From assembly GCA_964543485.1 (NCBI GenBank), contig CAZIYI010000004.1, positions 1 to 53,635 of the forward strand: a DNA stretch of 53,635 nt. The letters run 5' to 3'. Positions within the stretch are counted from its first letter, which is position 1. Every line of letters begins with the position of its first letter. The stretch is from UBA2259 sp964543485. Lineage in GTDB: Bacteria > Patescibacteriota > Dojkabacteria > SC72. Made by a program: the position numbers and the translations under genes. The notes below the pieces were generated by a model. The model ran no database searches and had not been told where the DNA came from. It saw nothing but the letters and a program-made list of their open reading frames with translations. Shown here piece by piece: positions 8,028 to 17,094 of the stretch.

Positions 8028-11000
8028 CTAGAAACGCCTTAACCACCTCTTTGTCTCTCCATTCATCTCTATTTTCTTTTCAAGCAAAACACTCTTACTC
8101 TCATCTCCGTTATTAACGATAATTCTTACCTGAGTATCTCCCTGTGAAGAATTTATATACTGTTTTAAATCTTTAATATCATTTTCACTATGTTTGGCTC
8201 TAATTCTAAAAGTAACACCCTCAAAATCATCTCCATATTTAGATTCGTCTATATACTGGCCTTTTTCCATAATTAAACTTTTATCATCATTTTTTAATGA
8301 AATTTTAGCAGCTATTAGCATTGGTTTGCCCTCTTCTAATTTATCTTTAATTACTTGATAGGTTCTTGGAAAAACTATTACATCATGTAAACCAGATTTG
8401 TCTTCAATATTTAAAAACGCCATCATTTCACCCTTCTTAGTAGTAATTTTTCTAATCTTGTTTACCATTACACCTAATACAACTAACTGATTGTTTTTCA
8501 TTTCCAGAGCTTCTTTAATTGGTTTTACATTCTTGGATTCAAAAAATAGCTCTAAGTTATCTAAAGGATGACTAGAAAAATATATACCTAAGAGATCTTT
8601 TTCCCATTGTAAAACTTGGTATTTAGGTGCTTTTTCAACATTAGGTAGTGCAGTAGCTTGTAATTTCGTACCAACTCCTGATATATTATCTCCCAAGGAA
8701 AATATATCTATTTGACCAATATCTCTTGAAGAACTACTCTTTTTTTCTCTATCAAAGATATTCGGAAAGATATTTAGTAAAGCATTTCTTTCACCGAATT
8801 CATCCATTGTGCCTGACATAATTAAATATTCAATCACTCTTTTTTGAATACCTCTTCTGTACATTCTACTTACAAAATCATCAAGTGAAACGAAACTTCC
8901 ATTATCTTTTCTTTCATCAACTATAGATTTAACAATATCACTACCAATATTTTTAATACCACCTAATCCGAAACGAATACCACTATCTCCCTCGATAGTG
9001 AAGTAAAATTTACTTTTATTGATAGTTGGAGGTAAAACTTCAATACCAAGACGTTCGCATTCATTTAAATCTTTTATTACCCTATCAAAATTATCCAAAT
9101 CTCCTTCAAGTAAAGCCGCCATGAACTCTAATGGGTAATGGGCTTTAAGATATGCAGTCCAGTAAGCAATGGTAGCGTATGAAGCACTATGTGCTTTATT
9201 AAATCCGTAGTTAGCAAACTGTATTAGTTTGTTCCATAGTCTTTCGGTTTCTTTAACATCATAGCCATTCTTTTTAGCACCAGTTAAAAATTTTGGCTTC
9301 TCTTTATCCATAATTTCCATTTTCTTTTTACCCATTGCTCTTCTTAAAAGATCTGCAGCTCCCAGTGTATATCCAGCAACTACCTGGGCAATTTTCATTA
9401 CTTGTTCTTGGTATGTAATTACACCGTATGTAATAGACAGTACGGGCTCTAATTCTTTAAATACATAGTCTGGTTCCTGTTTTCCATGTTTAACAGCAAC
9501 ATACTCTGAAATATACTGCATAGGGCCTGGCCTGTAAGCAGCTAATAGATAGCAGATATCCTCTTGGGATTGGGGTTTTAATGTTTTAATAGATCGTCTC
9601 ATCCCCTCACTTTCCATTTGAAAGATTCCTACAGTATGACCACTTTGTATTACATCGTAAGTTTCTTTATCATTAGGGTCTAATTTAAGTAAATCTAAAT
9701 CTATTCCTTTATTTACTTTAATTTTAGTAACTGCCTCCCCTATTACATTAAGATTTCTTAAACCGAGAAAATCAAACTTCATTAACCCTACATACTCAAT
9801 ATCACTCATTTCAAATTGAGTCATACCTATTCCACCTCCATGTGCATCCCTTTGTATTGAACAGTAATTAATTACGGGTTCAGGAGTGACAATAATTCCA
9901 CAGGCATGAGTAGATACCCCTCTACATATTCCAGATACTTTCCTTACAATTTCAGCTAATTTTTTAGTAGTTTCAGTGGAATTAATTATTTCAGCGAACT
10001 CAGGATTATGTTCAATCATGTAATCTATATCCTTAGATTTTCCAAACAGTATCTCTACCATCTTAGCCAACTTGTCTGTTGTAGAAAGCTCTATTCCAAG
10101 TACTCTACCAACATCCTTAATCGCTTGTCTTGTTTGTAATTTACTAAAAGTCCCTATCTGTTTAACATTCTCTATTCCGTACTTTTCAATTGTATATTTT
10201 AACAATTCATCTCTTCTTGCATCGGCTATATCTATATCAAAATCAGGAGGGGAATCTCTTTCAGGATTTAAGAATCTTTCGAAATACAACTCCCAACCAA
10301 TTGGTTCAATATTTGTAATATCTACACAGTAGGCAACAACAGAACCACATCCAGAGCCCCTCATTCCAACTACAATACCGTTATTTATACAAAAAAGAAC
10401 AAAGTCTCTAACAACTAAGAAGTAATCGTTATACATCTTAGAATCAATTATTTCCAATTCATAATTAATCCTATCTTTTAACTCCTTAGTTAACTTACCA
10501 TATTTCTTCTTGGCTCCTTGTAAGGTTAACTTTTTAAGGTAAGTTGCTGATGTTTCATCTTTTGGCAAATCTAAATAGTGGGGCTCAACTCTACTATATG
10601 TAATATCAAAATCCTCAATACTTTCAGTAATCTTTTGTGTATTCTCAATTGCCTCAGGTATATCTGAGAAAAGGTCTTCCATCTCTTTAGGAGTCTTAAC
10701 ATAGAATTCGTTTGTAGGCATTCTTCTTCTTTGAGGATCATCCCAAAGTTTGCCATCGTTAATACACCAAAGAATTTCTTGTATATCTGCATCCTCTTTA
10801 TTTAAATAGTGAGAATCACAGGTTGCAACCAATGGTAGTTTTAATTCTTTAGATATTTTAATTAATTCTTCATTTACAATTACTTGTTCCTCCATTCCAT
10901 TTCTTTGGATTTCGATATAGAAGTTGTTTTCAAACATATTAGAATATATCTTTGCACTCTCAAGTGCCTTTTCAAAATCTCCATTTAAAAGTGGTGTAGA

Positions 11001-11423
11001 AATTGGGCCTGCTAAACATGCAGAAAGGGCTATTATGCCATCTGTATATTTTGAGAGAGTATCTATATCAATTCTAGGTCTGTAGTAAAAACCCTCCATG
11101 TGTGCAATAGAGACAATTTTTACAAGATTTTTATATCCCTGTAAATTTTTAGCTAGTAATACTAAATGAAAATATTTGTTATCTATACCAAAATCTTTTT
11201 GATCCATCCCTCTTGGTGCAATGTATATTTCACATCCCAATATCGGTTTAAGCCCCGCCTCTTTCATTGCATTTTTGAATTTAAGAGCTCCATACATACT
11301 CCCATGATCTGTTAGTGCACAAGAATTCATACCACTTTTTTGAAGTTTTTCTACTAATTGAGGCAATCTAATTGTTGCATCCAGCAGAGAGTACTCTGTG
11401 TGCAGATGTAAATGTGTAAACAT
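8028..11423 (-). CDS. dnaE: DNA polymerase III subunit alpha
   Basis: 1131 aa, the replicative C-family polymerase. The N-terminal PHP domain starts with HLHTEYSLLDA and contains ALTDHGSMYG. The palm carries PDFDIDIADARRDE near residue 393, supplying two catalytic aspartates. The finger and tau-binding regions follow, then a C-terminal OB-fold (VLGVMVNKIRKITTKKG). Length and order match DnaE1 rather than PolC, since there is no embedded exonuclease. It has an ATG start and is divergent from the lysozyme-like gene. uvrC follows directly. Confidence 0.97.
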   Translation of the reverse strand: MFTHLHLHTEYSLLDATIRLPQLVEKLQKSGMNSCALTDHGSMYGALKFKNAMKEAGLKPILGCEIYIAPRGMDQKDFGIDNKYFHLVLLAKNLQGYKNLVKIVSIAHMEGFYYRPRIDIDTLSKYTDGIIALSACLAGPISTPLLNGDFEKALESAKIYSNMFENNFYIEIQRNGMEEQVIVNEELIKISKELKLPLVATCDSHYLNKEDADIQEILWCINDGKLWDDPQRRRMPTNEFYVKTPKEMEDLFSDIPEAIENTQKITESIEDFDITYSRVEPHYLDLPKDETSATYLKKLTLQGAKKKYGKLTKELKDRINYELEIIDSKMYNDYFLVVRDFVLFCINNGIVVGMRGSGCGSVVAYCVDITNIEPIGWELYFERFLNPERDSPPDFDIDIADARRDELLKYTIEKYGIENVKQIGTFSKLQTRQAIKDVGRVLGIELSTTDKLAKMVEILFGKSKDIDYMIEHNPEFAEIINSTETTKKLAEIVRKVSGICRGVSTHACGIIVTPEPVINYCSIQRDAHGGGIGMTQFEMSDIEYVGLMKFDFLGLRNLNVIGEAVTKIKVNKGIDLDLLKLDPNDKETYDVIQSGHTVGIFQMESEGMRRSIKTLKPQSQEDICYLLAAYRPGPMQYISEYVAVKHGKQEPDYVFKELEPVLSITYGVITYQEQVMKIAQVVAGYTLGAADLLRRAMGKKKMEIMDKEKPKFLTGAKKNGYDVKETERLWNKLIQFANYGFNKAHSASYATIAYWTAYLKAHYPLEFMAALLEGDLDNFDRVIKDLNECERLGIEVLPPTINKSKFYFTIEGDSGIRFGLGGIKNIGSDIVKSIVDERKDNGSFVSLDDFVSRMYRRGIQKRVIEYLIMSGTMDEFGERNALLNIFPNIFDREKKSSSSRDIGQIDIFSLGDNISGVGTKLQATALPNVEKAPKYQVLQWEKDLLGIYFSSHPLDNLELFFESKNVKPIKEALEMKNNQLVVLGVMVNKIRKITTKKGEMMAFLNIEDKSGLHDVIVFPRTYQVIKDKLEEGKPMLIAAKISLKNDDKSLIMEKGQYIDESKYGDDFEGVTFRIRAKHSENDIKDLKQYINSSQGDTQVRIIVNNGDESKSVLLEKKIEMNGETKRWLRRF

Positions 11424-11446
11424 AAATTCAATAGCTCATCTAGTTC

Positions 11447-11455
11447 TGATATACT
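11447..11455 (+). promoter_or_regulatory. Extended -10 promoter (TGATATACT), probably leaderless
   Basis: TGnTATACT ends 8 nt before the ATG at 11464. The predicted transcription start falls at about the A of the ATG. No Shine-Dalgarno sequence is visible. Confidence 0.5.
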
Positions 11456-11463
11456 AGATTAAT

Positions 11464-12192
11464 ATGGATGGTATATATTTATCAAGTATGAAGCAAAAAG
11501 TAGGTCCTAGAAAGAGTTTTTTAAACTCTAATATATTTCGGATACCTCTATTTATCATTCTCTCTGCAGTATATTTTGTAGTAATATCGCCCATGTTTGA
11601 AAATTTAATATCCAATACTGTACTAAATACTGTAAGAGAGAATAGACAAGTTACACTTAATTACCTTACCCCATTATATGGCCAGAAGATATATACTAGT
11701 GAATACTCAATAAATACATTTCTTGATTCTGAATTAACAAAAAATTCGGTATCTAAAACAGATATTAAAACAGAAGATGCACGAGTAATTGTTATGCAAA
11801 AGTTTCTTTTTGAATACAACTCCCCTATGTATCCATACTCTAAAACCTTTATTACAGAAGCAGATAAATACAACTTAGATTGGAGATTAGTAGCTTCAAT
11901 TTCTGGCGTAGAATCTGCATTCGGAAACATTGTACCAAGAGGAACACATAACGCATGGGGATGGAGAGGTATTAACAAAAATCCAGAGGGCTGGAGTCAA
12001 TTTGAAACCTGGAATGCAGGAATTGCAGAAGTAACTAGAGGATTGGCTCAAGGGTATGGTATAACATTAACACCTTACCAAATTGAACAGTACTACTGTC
12101 CTCCCTGTTGGGCAAATCCTGCACACGCTTGGGCAAATGGTGTATCTAGGTTTATGGCTGAATTAAAATACTATTTAGATAACCTTTATTAG
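11464..12192 (+). CDS. Membrane-anchored lysozyme-like (SLT / glucosaminidase fold) protein
   Basis: 242 aa. One N-terminal membrane segment (about residues 26-43) anchors an exported domain. The C-terminal ~110 residues contain LVASISGVESAFG, which resembles the catalytic Glu motif of lytic transglycosylases and related glucosaminidases. NAWGWRG and a TRGLAQGYG segment follow, as in SLT-like domains. A CPPC motif near residue 216 could form a disulfide. It probably cleaves peptidoglycan glycan strands outside the membrane; which bond is cut cannot be told. It is the first gene of a same-strand run reaching 16127. Confidence 0.7.
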   Translation: MDGIYLSSMKQKVGPRKSFLNSNIFRIPLFIILSAVYFVVISPMFENLISNTVLNTVRENRQVTLNYLTPLYGQKIYTSEYSINTFLDSELTKNSVSKTDIKTEDARVIVMQKFLFEYNSPMYPYSKTFITEADKYNLDWRLVASISGVESAFGNIVPRGTHNAWGWRGINKNPEGWSQFETWNAGIAEVTRGLAQGYGITLTPYQIEQYYCPPCWANPAHAWANGVSRFMAELKYYLDNLY

Positions 12193-12201
12193 ACATTAAG
12201 T

Positions 12202-12489
12202 ATGGGATTGATTTTTAAAATACTGTACATATTTGTTTCATTTATTGAAACTATCATTATATTTAGAATAGTGATGTCTTTAATAGGGGCTGACCAATCT
12301 CACAACTTCGTTAATTGGGTATACAGTATCTCTGATATTGTCATTTCACCATTTGAGGGAATGACCGCTAAAGAAATATACCTTAACAAGTTTAGAATAG
12401 AATTAACACCAATAATTGCTTTAGTATTTTTTTCAATTACTGGATTTATACTATCCGAGTTATCTAAAAGTATTAACAAGACAGAATAA
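12202..12489 (+). CDS. YggT family membrane protein
   Basis: 95 aa with two hydrophobic segments, one at each end. Between them is the YggT-type stretch FRIVMSLIGAD...NFVNWVYSISDIVISPFEG, in which (V/I)xxPF closes the first half. YggT proteins are small integral membrane proteins of poorly known role. They are often found near division or envelope genes. It begins 9 bp after the preceding stop. Confidence 0.75.
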   Translation: MGLIFKILYIFVSFIETIIIFRIVMSLIGADQSHNFVNWVYSISDIVISPFEGMTAKEIYLNKFRIELTPIIALVFFSITGFILSELSKSINKTE

Positions 12490-12497
12490 TTCATATA

Positions 12498-12506
12498 TGG
12501 TATAAT
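12498..12506 (+). promoter_or_regulatory. Extended -10 promoter (TGGTATAAT), probably leaderless
   Basis: A perfect extended -10 box ends 5 nt before the ATG at 12512. It makes the cupin-like gene the likely head of its own transcript even though it sits inside a same-strand run. Confidence 0.5.
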
Positions 12507-12511
12507 TTGCC

Positions 12512-13246
12512 ATGGCAAAGATTGATTTAAAGCAATCCAGTGGATTGCCTATTTTTTACAGTGGAGAGGACCTCATGCCCCAAGGACTATCAATATTAAG
12601 TACATCTACAGTATGTATAGATAATATTCGCTCTCAATTACTTAATAAGGATTTAAACTGTCCTCAAGTATTCTATAAAAAATATAAAGGATTAGATAAG
12701 GATAATGTTTTTAAAAGTAAAAATATTAAAATCAATATGTATTTAATATTTCCTAATCTAGCTGGTATTGAATATACAAAAACATTTGCAACAAGATCTA
12801 AAAGATATCCAAGAATTTTAGAAATAACTTACGGTGGTGGAATTGTCCTTATTCAAAAATATGATTCTCCAATAAATAACAGAGTTATTAAATTTTTAAT
12901 TAAAAAAGGAGAAAAAATAATAGTACCTCCCGGATATACCTGTACAATCATTAACTCAAGACAAAATTCCAATTTAATAGTTTTAGAATTACATTCCAAA
13001 GAAGCAAAGCCAAGAATTGTTCTTGATGATAGGGGGGGAATGTCCTATTATATTATTAGAAAGAATGCAAAACAGGAAACAGTTAGAAATCCTGAGTACA
13101 AAATTGTTCATGATCCTGAGAAAATAAACATTAAAGCAATTCTCTCAAAATATGGGGTACGAAATACAACCCCTATTGTTAAACAAATAATGAGAAATTA
13201 TGAGAAATTTAAATGGCTTTTTGAAAAAGATTCTATTGATATTTAG
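12512..13246 (+). CDS. Cupin protein related to archaeal-type phosphoglucose isomerase, metal site lost
   Basis: 244 aa. The middle follows the cupin phosphoglucose isomerase (cPGI) pattern. GIEYTKT (85-91) corresponds to GxEYxxT, PRILEITYGGGIVLIQK to PEVYEVLxGxGxxLLQ, and VPPGYTCTIIN (138-148) to VPPxxxHxxxN. The metal ligands of that family are absent: the HxH pair reads T94 and S96, the Glu reads R101 and the last His reads C144. Isomerase activity is therefore unlikely. A sugar- or ligand-sensing role is possible but unproven. The alignment was made by eye. The gene ends 47 bp inside the next gene. Confidence 0.6.
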   Translation: MAKIDLKQSSGLPIFYSGEDLMPQGLSILSTSTVCIDNIRSQLLNKDLNCPQVFYKKYKGLDKDNVFKSKNIKINMYLIFPNLAGIEYTKTFATRSKRYPRILEITYGGGIVLIQKYDSPINNRVIKFLIKKGEKIIVPPGYTCTIINSRQNSNLIVLELHSKEAKPRIVLDDRGGMSYYIIRKNAKQETVRNPEYKIVHDPEKINIKAILSKYGVRNTTPIVKQIMRNYEKFKWLFEKDSIDI

Positions 13247-15083
13247 TATTCTTCTCTTAGTAGTTCCATTTTTCTTTCATACCGAAATATTTGCCCAAAC
13301 TGATATTAAAGCAACCTCCTCATTTCATCATACTTGGGATGGAGAAATTTTAAACACAACAATATATATTACGCTCTCTACAAACTCATCACCCTCTGTT
13401 GTAACCTTTTACACAATCACAATACCTGCAGAACAAATTACTCCTGAAATATTTTCAATAAATAGAAACAAAGAATTGGAACCCACTATACACAGAGATG
13501 TTAACGAGACTTCGCTAGTTATAGATTTGGATAAAACACCAATATCAATAGATAAACCAATAGTATTAAAAATCACATATAATACTGATTTAACAGGAAG
13601 TTCTCTTTCATTACTTTCTTCGGTTACTGATACACAAACTAAAGAGTTCTCTCTAACTTATCCTTCTTCAAAGGGAAATGTGTCATGGAGTTCTGCCCCT
13701 ATAACTAATTCAGAGGAAAAAGGAAATAATATAAGAATTGATACACAATCTCCTAATAGTGATTATGTAAAAATCACATTTGGTTCTGATATAGTATATA
13801 AATATGAAATTAACAAAACTATTTCAAACCTTGAAGATGAAGTTCGATTATCTGAAGTACTTTTACCTACAAACAATAACTACCAACATGTCTTAATAGA
13901 ATCAATAACTCCACAGCAAGACAAAGCGTATAAAGATATAGATGGAAATTATATCCTTCAATACTCAATAGCTCCTCAAAGTAGTATATCAATCAATATT
14001 AAAGGATATATCTTTATGAGAAGCTCGATCAATGCACAAACTAATCAACCTCAATTAGAGGACATATCACTTTGGAGAATAAATAATGCATCCCTTATTA
14101 GACATCTCTATAAATCACTTAATAATCTTGGATTAGATATTTCAGATACATTTACAGATATTAAAGATTTACAAAACGAAAAAGATAGAGAGCTACTATA
14201 TGAAGGTATATATAAATATGTTATTGATAACTTAGAACCAAATACCCAATCAATGGGTTCACTGTCTGGAACAGAGCGATTAGGAGGACAAGACATACTC
14301 ATTAAACAAGGTATGGCAACTAATGAGGATTACATCGACTCCATAATATCGCTATACAGGCACTTTAACATCCCTGCCAGATTTGTAATTGGATATATAA
14401 CAGGAATATCAAATTATGACTCTAATGGAATATATCATTACTGGGGAGAATACTATGACGAAGATAAAAATACTTGGATAATAGTTGAACCCTTTTTTGA
14501 AGATTACTCTAAATCACCCCTCTATAAAACAGATATGAAAGAACATGTAACGCTCATATATAGATCTTCTAACCCGTATTCTCCGAAATTAAACTTTTTT
14601 TCAGAAGAAGATTTTAAAATTGAACTTGTTAATGATATTCCTGAGATAAATAATGATTTAAAATTAGATCTAATATTACAACCTTTTAACCTTTCAGACC
14701 CATATTTAGTCGGATATATCAGTATTGAAAACAAAGGAAATACCATTATTGATAATATTGAGATATCAAAATCCAAACCGGATTTAACAAAATATATAGA
14801 CTATATCGATAATAATAGTCAAATAATACTTCTCCCCAATGAAACATACGACATTAAATTTAATATCCCATATAAGGATATTGAAGATACCCTATTTGCT
14901 GTTGTAGATGTCCTTAGTGGTACTGAAGAAATTAAGAATAGCTATGTAGAACAAAATATTGAGATATTAAATGACCAGAGGAATTTAAATACCTTTTCAA
15001 AATTACTCTCAGTTTTTCTCTATGTGTTAATTTCAATACCTATTTATTTTTTATCCAAGAAGGTAAAATTTAAAAATGGATAA
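13200..15083 (+). CDS. Exported transglutaminase-like protein lacking the catalytic Cys
   Basis: 627 aa with an N-terminal signal peptide (FLKKILLIFSILLLVVPFFF), a long beta-rich region to about residue 330, a transglutaminase-like core at ~365-435, and a C-terminal membrane segment (~600-618). The core keeps FNIPARFVIGY, H413 in YHYWGEYYDE, and a TWIIVEP strand with E430 in place of Asp. The position of the nucleophilic Cys is N375 (MATNEDY instead of GxCxDY). It is thus probably a non-catalytic fold or uses other chemistry. The ATG at 13200 overlaps the cupin gene; a TTG at 13221 is an alternative. The 3' end overlaps the next ATG by 8 bp. Confidence 0.65.
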   Translation: MRNLNGFLKKILLIFSILLLVVPFFFHTEIFAQTDIKATSSFHHTWDGEILNTTIYITLSTNSSPSVVTFYTITIPAEQITPEIFSINRNKELEPTIHRDVNETSLVIDLDKTPISIDKPIVLKITYNTDLTGSSLSLLSSVTDTQTKEFSLTYPSSKGNVSWSSAPITNSEEKGNNIRIDTQSPNSDYVKITFGSDIVYKYEINKTISNLEDEVRLSEVLLPTNNNYQHVLIESITPQQDKAYKDIDGNYILQYSIAPQSSISINIKGYIFMRSSINAQTNQPQLEDISLWRINNASLIRHLYKSLNNLGLDISDTFTDIKDLQNEKDRELLYEGIYKYVIDNLEPNTQSMGSLSGTERLGGQDILIKQGMATNEDYIDSIISLYRHFNIPARFVIGYITGISNYDSNGIYHYWGEYYDEDKNTWIIVEPFFEDYSKSPLYKTDMKEHVTLIYRSSNPYSPKLNFFSEEDFKIELVNDIPEINNDLKLDLILQPFNLSDPYLVGYISIENKGNTIIDNIEISKSKPDLTKYIDYIDNNSQIILLPNETYDIKFNIPYKDIEDTLFAVVDVLSGTEEIKNSYVEQNIEILNDQRNLNTFSKLLSVFLYVLISIPIYFLSKKVKFKNG

Positions 15084-15492
15084 TCAAGTACTCTTTACAA
15101 TTATTACTCTCGCTTTAATAAGTATTCTTTTTTTAATTGCATATATAAACAGTAAAAAGATACCAGAGAGAAAAAGAGAAAAAATACTTTCGAAATTAGA
15201 AGAGATAGAAAGCCAAAGCAAAAGTGTAGAAGGATATGCTAGAAGAGATGCCGTAATCAAACTAGATAACTTACTTAGTAAAGCTTTTAATATTAGATAC
15301 GGAAATGATATAACAATAGGAGAGAATCTTAAAAAAGCCAAAGGGCTATACGATAAAACACTCTATCAACAAATCTGGGATGTTCATAAAATTAGAAATG
15401 AAGTAGTACATAAGGATAGAGAGATATCTTTGCCTGAATCAGAAGATATATACAGAATATATAAATTAGGAATAAGACATGCATTAAAATGA
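15076..15492 (+). CDS. Membrane-anchored HEPN-like small protein
   Basis: 138 aa. An N-terminal membrane segment (residues ~5-23) is followed by a helical cytoplasmic part. The sequence KIRNEVVH at 105-112 gives an Rx4H motif (R107, H112), the signature of HEPN nucleases and nucleotide-binding HEPN folds. It lies in the last third, where HEPN domains carry it. Without structure prediction the fold is only suggested. It overlaps the upstream transglutaminase-like gene by 8 bp and the next gene by 4 bp (ATGA), so the three are translationally coupled. No antitoxin-like partner is obvious. Confidence 0.55.
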   Translation: MDNQVLFTIITLALISILFLIAYINSKKIPERKREKILSKLEEIESQSKSVEGYARRDAVIKLDNLLSKAFNIRYGNDITIGENLKKAKGLYDKTLYQQIWDVHKIRNEVVHKDREISLPESEDIYRIYKLGIRHALK

Positions 15493-16127
15493 ATAGAATA
15501 ATATTAACTTTCTTTTTTTTAACCCTATCTTTTACATTCATCTTAGCCCAGGAAGATGTACTTATAGACCAAAATCAAAATACATTGGAAGTTACTACGG
15601 AGACCGAAATTGAACAGTTAGATAACAATAGTGATGAGAGTACATCTAAAAGTAGTAACAATTACTTTGATCTTGAACTAATTAAAGGTTCACAAAACCC
15701 TCTTACAAAAGATATTCGTTTTAAAATAATCATTACCCCTAAAATTAGTTCCCCAAAAACTCAAATAATATGGAATACTTCATCTGTATTTACCTTAGAA
15801 AAGGACCATCCTGAATTTGTATCTTTAAGTAAAGATCAAACATATATCTACTCTATAAATTTAAAACCTAAAAAAGAGGGTACATACCATATTTCAACAA
15901 ATGTTGTATCTTGGCAATTTGATTCCAACAAATCGGCAAGTGTTGGGTATAATATAACTTTGAATAAATCTCTCGTGGTACAACCCGTAGACACCTTCTA
16001 CATTGTATTTCTAATACTCTTTATCTTAGCAGTAATAGCCATGGCCGGCTTAGCTGTATTTTTAATAAAGAAATCTATAAATATTCTTACTAAGAAAGTA
16101 AAAATCTGGTTAACTCCACCTATTTAA
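15489..16127 (+). CDS. Exported protein with C-terminal membrane anchor, unknown function
   Basis: 212 aa. A signal peptide (ILTFFFLTLSFTFILAQ) is followed by an acidic low-complexity stretch (~25-55). Then comes a beta-rich domain of ~110 residues with an Ig-like look (IIWNTSSVFTLEKDHPEF). A membrane segment sits at ~172-195, then a short basic tail. The family was not recognised. It is the last gene of the 13200-16127 coupled set. Its 3' end overlaps the convergent XRE regulator by 8 bp. Confidence 0.65.
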   Translation: MNRIILTFFFLTLSFTFILAQEDVLIDQNQNTLEVTTETEIEQLDNNSDESTSKSSNNYFDLELIKGSQNPLTKDIRFKIIITPKISSPKTQIIWNTSSVFTLEKDHPEFVSLSKDQTYIYSINLKPKKEGTYHISTNVVSWQFDSNKSASVGYNITLNKSLVVQPVDTFYIVFLILFILAVIAMAGLAVFLIKKSINILTKKVKIWLTPPI

Positions 16128-16419
16128 GAATATTAGTAATATTTCTTAAACTCTTACTTATTTCTTCCTGTTTAATCTCAATCTTTTGTAATTCTTCTTT
16201 TACAAGAACTTCTTTTGAAGAAGATATGAAATACTCTATTGGTTTATCTAATATCTCAGAAATCTTAATCAAAAGATCTAAATTTGGATACGATCTGGAA
16301 GATTCATAACTACTTATTGTTTTATCTGAAAGTCCAAGAGCAAGACCCAAGCCCCTTTGGGAAATATTTTTTTGATTTCTAGCATTTTTTAATCTAGATC
16401 CGAAATCTTTAATATTCAT
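16120..16419 (-). CDS. XRE-family helix-turn-helix regulator
   Basis: 99 aa. Residues ~6-60 form a Cro/C1-type DNA-binding domain: LKNARNQKNISQRGLGLALG, then SDKTISSYESSRSYPNLDLL. A short, probably coiled-coil tail (EELQKIEIKQEEI) could mediate dimerisation. It is the last gene of the minus-strand group rplS, tRNA-Gly, DUF4214-like gene, and begins 1 bp after the stop of the latter. The target is unknown; the near-palindrome at 27001-27024 is one conceivable but untested site. Confidence 0.85.
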   Translation of the reverse strand: MNIKDFGSRLKNARNQKNISQRGLGLALGLSDKTISSYESSRSYPNLDLLIKISEILDKPIEYFISSSKEVLVKEELQKIEIKQEEISKSLRNITNILK

Positions 16420-16420
16420 T

Positions 16421-16969
16421 CTATTTAAAAAGTAAATTGATTAATTCCAAGAGAGATTCTTTAAAAGTTTTATCCTTTCTTTTTATTAAATCCCTTTTAT
16501 CAATCTCGTATAGATCAAACCCCTCTTCATATCTAGCACTTTGAGTTGGAAAATCATAAGGATTTGTTTTTGTCTCACGTAACTCTTTTATTAAAAGATT
16601 GCTTTCGTTTAATAGTTTTTGTGATTGTGCAATCTCATTATTCACATCTTCTAATTTCTGTTGAAGTTTTCTTTCCGAAACCTTTGTGTTTTTTAATTCA
16701 TTAGCAATGCCTGGAAGCTCAAGAGCATTTTTAATTATCTCCTTATGTTCATCTGATTTTAGAAGTTTAATCCTAATAGCATCTTCTTTTAAAACACCGT
16801 ATTTATAGTAAGCAAGCTCTCTACTACTAGGTTTTCTACCCAATACTTCGTTAAAAATCTGTTCAATCATTGAAAGTCGGTCTGTATTAGAAACGGCAGA
16901 AGAAGAGAATCCACCTCCTTTGCTAAATTCATCTGTAGTATCTTTAAAAAACTGCTCACCAATTAACAT
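16421..16969 (-). CDS. DUF4214-like / coiled-coil protein
   Basis: About 182 aa. Residues ~35-80 (IFNEVLGRKPSSRELAYYK then KLLKSDEH) match the pattern of DUF4214 or phycobilisome-linker-like repeats (vLgRxPd...yw...S.E). A coiled coil of ~60 residues and a polar tail follow. The open frame extends upstream to 17059, but that part lies within tRNA-Gly, so I chose the ATG at 16969 (MLIGEQFF). DUF4214 domains often occur in secreted or surface proteins; no signal peptide is seen here. Function unknown. Confidence 0.6.
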   Translation of the reverse strand: MLIGEQFFKDTTDEFSKGGGFSSSAVSNTDRLSMIEQIFNEVLGRKPSSRELAYYKYGVLKEDAIRIKLLKSDEHKEIIKNALELPGIANELKNTKVSERKLQQKLEDVNNEIAQSQKLLNESNLLIKELRETKTNPYDFPTQSARYEEGFDLYEIDKRDLIKRKDKTFKESLLELINLLFK

Positions 16970-17009
16970 GCCCCGATTATACAGCAAATATGGTGGAAAA
17001 TCAGCAATA

Positions 17010-17082
17010 AGCGGGAGACGGGACTCGAACCCGCAACCCTCTGTTTGGAAAACAGACATTCTAACCGTTGAACTACTCCCGC
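17010..17082 (-). tRNA. tRNA-Gly(UCC)
   Basis: Acceptor GCGGGAG pairs with CTCCCGC. The anticodon arm is TCTGT-TTTCCAA-ACAGA (anticodon TCC), the T loop TTCGAGT with GCGGG/CCCGT. Discriminator T; CCA not encoded. It lies 12 bp after the rplS stop on the same strand, so it may be processed from the rplS transcript. Confidence 0.93.
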
Positions 17083-17094
17083 AGTAAATCTATT

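Noticed and set aside
8880..8895. parS-like GTGAAAC in dnaE
   Set aside because: Only seven bases match, inside a coding sequence, with no inverted partner.
16970..17059. Upstream extension of the DUF4214-like gene
   Set aside because: The extra codons lie in tRNA-Gly(UCC); the ATG at 16969 gives the better start.
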